Source: Pseudomonas fluorescens (GTDB taxonomy: Bacteria > Pseudomonadota > Gammaproteobacteria > Pseudomonadales > Pseudomonadaceae). From it: 38,760 nucleotides of DNA. The stretch is taken from contig NZ_JAGGOF010000066.1 in assembly GCF_018614775.1 (NCBI RefSeq), positions 30,318-69,077 of the forward strand, given 5' to 3'. A model generated the notes under the pieces. The model was given only the letters and a program-made list of their open reading frames with translations. It made no database searches and had not been told where the DNA came from. Positions 8,701 to 15,398 of this stretch are shown piece by piece. The position numbers and the translations under genes are program-made. Within the stretch, counting starts at the first letter, position 1. Each line of letters opens with the position of its first letter.

Positions 8701-10634
8701 CGCTATTGGCCTTGGGCGCCTTGACGCCGACCAGTGACGTGGCGGATTTCCGTTATGCCGCGGAACTGGCGCTGGCCAGCCTCACCGAGCCCGTACCCGG
8801 AACGCCGGCTGGTGAAGTCGGGCAAAGCCATAGCAGCGTGATCACGGTGACACCGGACTATCTGGTGGCCAACAAGCCTGGTGAAAGCGCAACCTACAGA
8901 ATCACCCTCCTCGATTTCATGGACGAGCCGTTCGAAAGCGTCACTATTACCTGGAGTACCAATCTGGGCGTACTGGGAAAGCGGTCGACCGTGACCGACG
9001 AGTATGGCGAGAGCAGTGTCACGCTGGAGAGTGGCGACGCCATGGGCATTGCACATGTGGTGGCCGAGTATGGGTTGGGCGACAAGGTGCTGGCACCGGT
9101 GGTGACCATTGGCTGCGATGAAGCCTCGTTGCACTTTTCAGCACCGACTCATGATCGTTCAGAAGCACTGTCCAATAAACTCGAAGCGATCAATTTCAGC
9201 GTCACCTTGGTGGATGACTTTACCAACCTTGGCATTGATCGTCTGGTGGACTGGGGCACGACTTGGGGCGAGTTCCAGCGTTACCAGACAATGACCAACC
9301 ACGAAGGCATCAGCCATTCGAGTCTGCGCAGTGGGCCACTGGGCGAAGCCACGGTTGTCGCACGATACGGAAATGGCACCCAGTGGGTGTTTCCAATCGT
9401 GAAGTTTATCAGCACCCCATATTTTCAATATGTTCGATTTGATAACACTGTTGTGGAGAACATTGAGGTGGGCCTCAGTTGCAGGCTGGTTGAACTCAAT
9501 GGCGATCCGGTAGCCGCAGGAACCACGGTTACTTGGGCGGCGGATGCCGAAGGCTTGCTTGAGCTGACCAGCACAACCGATGACGATGGGGTGGCTCGAC
9601 TGCGATTCAAGTCTGTTCATACGGGGACGGTCACCGTAACGGTCAGTGCAACTGCACCGGTCCAGAGTAAGTCGAGTGCCGTCACAACGATTTACCCTCA
9701 AGCCAGAATTATCAGACATGAACCATTGAACAGCCAATATATGGTGGGTAGCCCGAATGGAATCGAATTTTATGTCTGGCTGCAGGTGGGAGAAGAGGAA
9801 GGACGAGGCATATCGATAGAGTGGAAGTCCAATGACGGCCCTTGGTTGCCTGCTCTTTCCGATCGAAACGGAATGGCGAGTTTCACATCGAAATTTTCCG
9901 CAGGGTCCCAAACCGTAACCGCCAGAGTCGCCGGGCAAGAGGATGTTGTGGAGTTTTCGGTTTTTGCCTACCCACCGTTTAATTTCGTCGCGGAACTTTC
10001 CGGACCTTATGGGATTGAGCGTAATTTGCTATCGAGAGGCTCGGTCTATTCGCTTAATGTCAAGGCGGTTGACGAATCAGGCAGGCCGGTAGAGGGGCTG
10101 GAATTTTCATTGAGAAATTCCGGGACAGACTTGAGTATTTTGAATGTGGTCATTCCAGATGCCGGAAAAAATATTGAGTCATCCCGTGCGGGGCATGCTT
10201 TCGAAATCAATGTAAAAACGATGACTGAGCCGCTGAGAGACATTCTCAAGCTAAAAATAGAGGGAATGGGGGTGGCCAGTGAACATGAATATAAAGTCGG
10301 CTTGGTCATCATTAATAGCAATGCGCAACTAATGACATCTATGAACTCCTTGGTGATTTTCTATACATCAGTCAGCGGAAACTCCAATCCGAATGTAGGC
10401 ACGTCTCTTACGCTCACAGCGAACTGCCCAGAGCAGCCGTGGAGCGACAGCAGTGAGATGAGGACCATATTCACTAATGGACGACAGTTACTGGTTGCTT
10501 CCTACAGAAGTTTCAGTCCTGGTGAGAGCGGTGGCGGCCAAAGCTGGGAGTGCATTGTTGATGAGGCCGTCAGTGCGGATGGATATGTCGTGGTGAAGGC
10601 TGCTCACTTTATGACACCTCCTTATTACACGTGA
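5745..10634 (+). CDS. tcaA: Tc toxin subunit A, first half (TcaA-like) with Ig-like tail
   Basis: This 1629-residue protein begins like the N-terminal half of TcA pore proteins (VRP1 / Salmonella virulence plasmid 28.1 kDa family): 'YNDLFRPDWANHCPTDAIEA' and 'SPVAYLADLYREVQKIE' near residues 98-137. A long alpha-helical part follows to about residue 1020. Residues about 1026-1523 are five immunoglobulin-like modules, listed separately. The last ~105 residues have no recognised fold. TcA proteins are made as one long chain or as two (TcaA/TcaB, TccA/TccB); here the chain is split and the two halves total about 3200 residues against about 2500 for single-chain TcdA, with much of the excess in the Ig-like part. 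The protein should form the outer shell and host-receptor region of the pentameric injection machine. A GGGAGA ribosome binding site lies at 5730-5735. From about 9700 the gene is visibly more AT-rich than before, suggesting a transferred segment. Confidence 0.88.
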   Translation: MNKPPSALLPLLSKTERGRTQLLEHYDSVLEIAKGSLQQLMDTGRNLHISEARALHEQARAISVVTVRQFREQRLTTAVRRAFEPGTGIRGLVDTPTYNDLFRPDWANHCPTDAIEATTSPVAYLADLYREVQKIEQSGRLNEGHDNRILLAERRPDLADLWLDHSALERVEPTLVLVNEILETSAYHYLESFGDERSLDDVLLDVRYPTTLPYERYQQQINYTLQRKERLPGDMIRCADRAYPYFKEPGVHSLLSDIALVQDTGFGPVQQGILLEAPYFPEFDPDQEPEQSLALARINPRTRLLETSSIDPEHFFKVNFGEGDVFRLLDTQTFCLHTGLKTEELESLLSVGAYAPYSSINFLCTDETPVDGAVFGSVYVNAGISPALAIETTGDAARGPSHQIVNWSHDRFDRLNRMIRLARWLKLPFDQVDRLLVASIGAERHTPDYRITTDTLRALGLFQSLRTRYKVSALDFAALLQGLAVHGRGKQPTQFDQIFNSQALFPIPLILDGEVFSITPEDDAQRRKIDHLCAALGMTFEMYRFTAKVIEQAYAGEPLRWNPGVVSAFYRLVQLPHYLGLTTIEALALLELLDNGGSHLVSKLAGPTQIASYQTSGNTDTLSVIHALVEASAWLAEHKWTVGQVCRIVLPALTKPVASEAELNLLKQMHSRLAAALISDSSFAEIGAPQTRVVVNINEEGREEFSSVVIDWFDELKEFIEAGEATPAARGLVKYLKGETEENYEAALSGTVAEVLERFDLPIESLHAQFCNMIMRARGAQEALLMEGLAGYLDSSVELVKVLLFWAEGNRYQLLMEVLRVYGQAGNTSGPLQLAIGDEVLLVLDSLGKRAAVTTHLDLSPASIDQCVQHPQWFGLDDVGLSLQTLYFFSQYASTVRLSAQPEERLLDYLQLINTLWDKAQEGDKRLIRDSAANRLAGFLDWGVRQVLAVAFHLNPEDGVIFTLAELDLLVRTCRLARHIDLDAEALLALGALTPTSDVADFRYAAELALASLTEPVPGTPAGEVGQSHSSVITVTPDYLVANKPGESATYRITLLDFMDEPFESVTITWSTNLGVLGKRSTVTDEYGESSVTLESGDAMGIAHVVAEYGLGDKVLAPVVTIGCDEASLHFSAPTHDRSEALSNKLEAINFSVTLVDDFTNLGIDRLVDWGTTWGEFQRYQTMTNHEGISHSSLRSGPLGEATVVARYGNGTQWVFPIVKFISTPYFQYVRFDNTVVENIEVGLSCRLVELNGDPVAAGTTVTWAADAEGLLELTSTTDDDGVARLRFKSVHTGTVTVTVSATAPVQSKSSAVTTIYPQARIIRHEPLNSQYMVGSPNGIEFYVWLQVGEEEGRGISIEWKSNDGPWLPALSDRNGMASFTSKFSAGSQTVTARVAGQEDVVEFSVFAYPPFNFVAELSGPYGIERNLLSRGSVYSLNVKAVDESGRPVEGLEFSLRNSGTDLSILNVVIPDAGKNIESSRAGHAFEINVKTMTEPLRDILKLKIEGMGVASEHEYKVGLVIINSNAQLMTSMNSLVIFYTSVSGNSNPNVGTSLTLTANCPEQPWSDSSEMRTIFTNGRQLLVASYRSFSPGESGGGQSWECIVDEAVSADGYVVVKAAHFMTPPYYT
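8820..10314 (+). repeat. Five tandem immunoglobulin-like modules encoded in the TcaA-like gene
   Basis: Within the protein, an aligned aromatic residue recurs at residues 1070 (ITWST), 1170 (VDWGT), 1264 (VTWAA), 1360 (IEWKS) and 1454 (LEFSL), spacings of 100, 94, 96 and 94. Each is preceded by a strand of the form 'V-x-L-x-D/E' with a G/P turn. In modules 1-4 it is followed 15-30 residues later by a turn such as 'TDEYGESSVTL', 'TNHEGISHSSL', 'TDDDGVARLRF' or 'SDRNGMASFTS'. This is the layout of bacterial Ig-like (BID_1/invasin-type) domains. Sequence identity between modules is low, so this is fold-level repetition rather than recent DNA duplication. Confidence 0.75.
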
Positions 10635-10667
10635 ACCGCACGTGGCCCTGTGGCCGAGGTATTAATA

Positions 10668-13600
10668 ATGAAAAGTGGAATTATTCATGAGCTCGAAGAG
10701 CAACGCCGCGACGCCTTGGTCGCCTATTACCTGGGCCAGATCGTGCCGTCATCGAATACGGCAGCCCCTTTGCGCCTGACCACCCCCGAGGACCTCTACG
10801 AATACCTGCTGATCGACAACCAGGTCAGCGCCCAGGTGGAAACCAGCCGCGTCGCCCAAAGCATCGCCAGCCTGCAACAGTATATCCACGCCATCTACAA
10901 CGGCATGGAGCCCGGCTACCCCTATGGGTTCAGTACCGAGGAACTGCGCTTGTGGCGCGAAAGCATGAGCCAGTACAGCATCTGGGCCGGCTATCAGATG
11001 ATCGAAGATTACCCGGAAAACTACATTGACCCGGCTCTGCGCCTGGGCAAGACCAGCCAGTTCAAGGCTCTGGAGAACGACCTGGGGCAAAGTCGCCTGA
11101 CCGAGGACAGCGTACAGACCGCGCTGAAAAACTACCTCAGTCAGTTTGAGTTGGTCAGTAATCTGAAGGTGCTCTCGGGCTATATCGACGGCACGGACTT
11201 CAGACGCGCCAATTATTACTTTGTCGGTCGGCAAAACGTTGAACCTTTCGCGCCCTATTGGCGCAAGGCAGCGATTGACTTGGACGATTCGAGTACCCAT
11301 GTTTCGCCCGCGGCCTGGAGTGAATGGAAAACCATTGATGTCGCTTTTGCGGCGGGCGTCACTCAGGTTCGACCAGTGGTGATTCGCGACCGGTTGCATC
11401 TGGTCTGGGTCGAAGTCGACCAGCCGGAAGTCAGCGATGACGGCAGTAAGACCGGAAAGTACTTTTATTCGGCCAAGATGGCTTATAAACAGCTCAACGA
11501 TCAATGGTCACCGGCAACGACACTCTTTACCGAACGCACTGCGGTAAACAACTTGACCGACAAGTTGGCGGCGGAAACTTATATCAGCAGGGGTGCGTTT
11601 TCGGTGGCCATGGACCTTCGTCTCGCCTCGGCCCCTCGGTTGGTCGTAGCCTTCAAGCTGGGCGCCGATGAGGAGGTACGCGCGTATGATGAATTGTTCG
11701 GTCGGATCTTGTTGACGGTGGCAGAGGCGAGTGAGTTGTCCGCCGTGGCGGGTTCGATGTACGGGGACGACCCAACACGCTTGCAGTTTCCTTATCGGGG
11801 TATCGATAGCGGTTCTCCGGAGGTTGACTGGGTCGTCAGCTCGGTGGTGTGGGACCGTGACAATCTTCATAACTATCATCCGTCTCCGGCAGAATATCCG
11901 GACGCCTTGAATGCTTACCTGGAACTCACCGCAACGTTGCACATGAACAAAAATGCTCAGCAAGAGCTGGTGGGAGGCAAGCTTGAGGTGCAGGGCGTAT
12001 GTGAAGTGGTGCGCATAGAAAAACTGGGCATCACATTGTCTGTTGAGGATCGTTATATCATTAATCGGTATGCTCTAGCATCTGTTCCGTACCAACTTGA
12101 AGCTTACTTTAATATTTTTTACGAGGATGGGCAGTTTTTTGCGGTGTGTGAGATCGCTAATTTCGTGCAGTTTTTTCAGGAGAAAAAGAATCATAGTCAT
12201 GTTTTTAGCTTTGATGGGGAAACAATTGCCTCAATAGACCAGGACACCTTTGGTATGCAATTAGGTCCGGGGTGGAACACCCCTTATCATCCATGGCTCA
12301 TGATAAGGATGCGTTACAAAATTCCCCTTCCAACGCTGGAGCTGAAAAATTTTCCGTCTCTCTCACCTCAGGAGACTCAGGCTGGTGCTTCTTTTGAAGT
12401 TGAATCGAGGATTCAGCCTATCTGGGGGCCGGAGCCAGAAGACGGCAAAACCTTAAAATTCATTAATAAGTCAAACGTGTTCGCTGAGATTTTTGGTCCT
12501 GCCACGAGAAACTTTGGCGTTTGGTACGCTTATGAAGTTGACGGCGTCTATAAGGAAGATCGACTGGGCGCAATTCCCCTCACGTTAAACGGTGCGGCTA
12601 AAACCCCTGTATTCACACAAAGTTGGACCGGCGCATTCAGCACTTTCTATGCGTTCCCTTTTGGCGTGGCGAAAGGTACCGACCCTGGAATCGGGTGGAA
12701 CAGATTTCTGGTGACGCTCAGTCCAACGCTCCGTGACGTCCCCAAAGTGACGATCACGGCGACGGGTGCGCAGTTTCTTGACTTGCAGGCGTTGGAATTG
12801 GACGCCCTGCGTTACGTTCGGCTGAACAGCTTGTTCGCTGCGGAGTTGGTCGCCAAAGCGGCCTTCTCGGTAGAAGCGGCCCTGAGCTGGGAGACCCAAC
12901 ACACTCAGGAACCCCCCGTACCCGGTACCTCGCAACCGGTTCCCGTGGACTTCAACGGTGCCAACGGTCGTTACTTCTGGGAGTTGTTTTTCCATGCCCC
13001 GCACCTGGTCGCACGACGTTTGCACAGCGAGTTCGACTACCTGGGCGCGGAAACCTGGTACCACGCCATTTTCAATCCGCTGGCGCGGATTCAACCGCTC
13101 TACCCCGCCCCCTCCGCGGACTATCCGTATTGGTGCGTCAGGCCCCTGGCCCAGCCGGATCGTCCCGCCGAACAGTTTTTCGGCCTTGGTGGCCTGCGCG
13201 ATCCGGATGCAATTGCCTATAGCGCGCCCTCGCACTACCGCAAGGCCATCTTTATCGACTACGTGCAGAACCTGATTGCCCGCGGCGACATGCTTTACCG
13301 ACAACTGACACGCGATGCCCTCAACGAAGCCAAGCTCCTGTATGTACGGGCCTTGTCCCTGCTCGGCCCCTTGTCCAAAGGTCGCAGCATCAGCCGCTGG
13401 GAGCCCATGTCCCTGGAGGACGCGGCGGCCTATGACAGCGCACTGTTCAGCACATTCGAGTCGTCAATCCAAGAACTGTTCATCCAGGATATTCCACGCC
13501 ATATCCAGGGTGATCCCTGGTTGCGCCTGATCGACGCGCCCTGGTTTCGCTTGCCGGTGAACACGCAACTGCTCGACCTGTGGAGCAACCTTGACCTACG

Positions 13601-15398
13601 GCTGGGCAGCCTGCGCAACAACCTCACCCTGGACGGCAAACCCTTGCTGCTGGCGCTTTACGAGGCGCCGGCCAACCCGTTCGACCTGTTACGAGCGCAG
13701 TTGGCTGGCGAGAGCGGCGGGGCCCGGCGGCTAGGATCCCTGGCGATCATTCCGCCGTACCGCTTCCGAGCCATGCTACCCCGTGTGCAGAGCGCCGTGG
13801 ACACCCTGATCCGCTTTGGCGAACAGGTGCGCGGTTATATGGAACTGCGTGATCGAGCCCAGCAGGAAGAGCTGCTGCAGGCCCATGTACAGGAACTTTC
13901 CGAGTTTGCCGTGAGTTTGCAGGAGCTGGCCATTGACCAGGCCAAGAGCAGTAAGAGCGCTCTGAACGAAAGCCTGGCTATGGTGGGTGCTCGTCAGCGC
14001 TATTACGAGGGGTTGCGTGAAGAGGATATCTCCGACAATGAAAATAGAATCATGGATGAGCACATGGCTGCGGGAATCCTCAATACGTTGTCGTCCGCCG
14101 CGACGGCAGCCGGGCATTTGGCTGATTCCAATTTTTTCAATAAGGCGGGAACGACTGTTGGGCCACGTAAACCCGCCGCGCTTGCATTTGCGGCCGCGGC
14201 AGGATTCGAGGTGGTGTCCAAAGGGCTTATGATCGACGTAGAGCGGCGAACACGTAGTGAGCAGTATCGCCGTCGCCGCGAAGAATGGGACTTCATGATC
14301 GAACAAGCCAAGGCTGAAACCGACGTCCTCCACGAACAGCTTAAAACTCAGGAGTTCGTCATCAACTCTGCCACCACCGGTTTGAGTCAGGCCGAAAAAG
14401 CCCGCGAACAGGCGCAAATCTACTACGACTTCCTAAAGCACCGCTCTACTGGCCCGGGACTTTACCAATGGCTACTTGGCCAGATGTCGACGCTGTATTT
14501 CCAAGCCTATGACGCCGTGTTGTCGATGTGCCTGGCCACCGAAGCCGGTTGGCAATATGAGCTGGGCGATCATGACACGCGCTTCATTCCCCATGATGCC
14601 TGGGCCGACAACCGCCACGGCCTGAACGCCGGGGAAGCGTTGAAGCTGGGCTTGTTGCGCATGGAGTCGGCTTTTCTCAACCGCCATGAACGCCGCCTGG
14701 AACTGATCAAGACCATTTCCCTGAAAGACTTGCTCAAGGATTACGACCCCAACGCCATGCTCGATAGCACGGCACCCAGGGCGGTCGGTTGGGAGGCCGC
14801 CCTCGACCAGCTCAGGGAGCGTGGCGAGATCCCTTTCCAACTGAACAGCTCGCTGTTCGACAAGGATTATCCCGGCCATTACCTACGCCAACTGGTGAGT
14901 GTGGCCCTGTCGTTCCCCGTGGTGCTGGGGCCGTATCAGGATATCCATGCCACTCTGATACAAACGCGCAGCAGCACCCTGTTGAAGCCCTCGTTGGGTG
15001 GCGTGGCCAGCCTCTACAGCGATGCCAATGAGCTGGCAGCGGACAGCGATATCGAACTCGATCGGCGGTCCATCGTGTTCAATCCAAGGCTAAGCCAGCA
15101 AGTCGGCTTGTCCAGCGGCCTGGATGATCATGGATTGTTCACCCTGAGCTTCGACGATGAGCGCTACCTGCCCTTCGAGGGAACGGGTGCCGTGTCGAGT
15201 TGGATGCTGAGTTTTCCTCGACATCTCTCAGCGCATCAACAAGAAGTCTTCAATTCGTTGACCGACATTATTCTGCAGGTGCGTTATCTGGCGGTGGATG
15301 GTGGCCAGGCATTTGCTGCCCAGGTCGAGCCGCTGGTGACGTATGTGGAACAACAAGAGCCAGTGCAGAGCATGCTTCAACTGCATCAGGATAGGTGA
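10668..15398 (+). CDS. tcaB: Tc toxin subunit A, second half (TcaB-like: channel and TcB-binding part)
   Basis: This is the C-terminal half of TcA. Residues about 1-190 resemble the neuraminidase-adjacent start of TcaB ('ALVAYYLGQIVPS' near residue 16). The middle is beta-rich. Residues about 1045-1260 are long amphipathic helices with an Ala/Gly-rich hairpin, as expected for the translocation channel. Near residues 1396-1430 'DKDYPGHYLRQLVSVALSFP' leads into the TcB-binding domain. In known complexes this part forms the pore through which the TcC toxin tip passes. The open frame extends to a GTG at 10650, but the ATG at 10668 is preferred because GAGG (10656-10659) lies 8 bases before it; this gives 1576 residues. 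The block from about 11960 to 12600 (residues ~430-645) is clearly more AT-rich than its surroundings. The start lies 33 bases after the upstream stop, and the stop overlaps the tccC start. Confidence 0.9.
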   Translation: MKSGIIHELEEQRRDALVAYYLGQIVPSSNTAAPLRLTTPEDLYEYLLIDNQVSAQVETSRVAQSIASLQQYIHAIYNGMEPGYPYGFSTEELRLWRESMSQYSIWAGYQMIEDYPENYIDPALRLGKTSQFKALENDLGQSRLTEDSVQTALKNYLSQFELVSNLKVLSGYIDGTDFRRANYYFVGRQNVEPFAPYWRKAAIDLDDSSTHVSPAAWSEWKTIDVAFAAGVTQVRPVVIRDRLHLVWVEVDQPEVSDDGSKTGKYFYSAKMAYKQLNDQWSPATTLFTERTAVNNLTDKLAAETYISRGAFSVAMDLRLASAPRLVVAFKLGADEEVRAYDELFGRILLTVAEASELSAVAGSMYGDDPTRLQFPYRGIDSGSPEVDWVVSSVVWDRDNLHNYHPSPAEYPDALNAYLELTATLHMNKNAQQELVGGKLEVQGVCEVVRIEKLGITLSVEDRYIINRYALASVPYQLEAYFNIFYEDGQFFAVCEIANFVQFFQEKKNHSHVFSFDGETIASIDQDTFGMQLGPGWNTPYHPWLMIRMRYKIPLPTLELKNFPSLSPQETQAGASFEVESRIQPIWGPEPEDGKTLKFINKSNVFAEIFGPATRNFGVWYAYEVDGVYKEDRLGAIPLTLNGAAKTPVFTQSWTGAFSTFYAFPFGVAKGTDPGIGWNRFLVTLSPTLRDVPKVTITATGAQFLDLQALELDALRYVRLNSLFAAELVAKAAFSVEAALSWETQHTQEPPVPGTSQPVPVDFNGANGRYFWELFFHAPHLVARRLHSEFDYLGAETWYHAIFNPLARIQPLYPAPSADYPYWCVRPLAQPDRPAEQFFGLGGLRDPDAIAYSAPSHYRKAIFIDYVQNLIARGDMLYRQLTRDALNEAKLLYVRALSLLGPLSKGRSISRWEPMSLEDAAAYDSALFSTFESSIQELFIQDIPRHIQGDPWLRLIDAPWFRLPVNTQLLDLWSNLDLRLGSLRNNLTLDGKPLLLALYEAPANPFDLLRAQLAGESGGARRLGSLAIIPPYRFRAMLPRVQSAVDTLIRFGEQVRGYMELRDRAQQEELLQAHVQELSEFAVSLQELAIDQAKSSKSALNESLAMVGARQRYYEGLREEDISDNENRIMDEHMAAGILNTLSSAATAAGHLADSNFFNKAGTTVGPRKPAALAFAAAAGFEVVSKGLMIDVERRTRSEQYRRRREEWDFMIEQAKAETDVLHEQLKTQEFVINSATTGLSQAEKAREQAQIYYDFLKHRSTGPGLYQWLLGQMSTLYFQAYDAVLSMCLATEAGWQYELGDHDTRFIPHDAWADNRHGLNAGEALKLGLLRMESAFLNRHERRLELIKTISLKDLLKDYDPNAMLDSTAPRAVGWEAALDQLRERGEIPFQLNSSLFDKDYPGHYLRQLVSVALSFPVVLGPYQDIHATLIQTRSSTLLKPSLGGVASLYSDANELAADSDIELDRRSIVFNPRLSQQVGLSSGLDDHGLFTLSFDDERYLPFEGTGAVSSWMLSFPRHLSAHQQEVFNSLTDIILQVRYLAVDGGQAFAAQVEPLVTYVEQQEPVQSMLQLHQDR

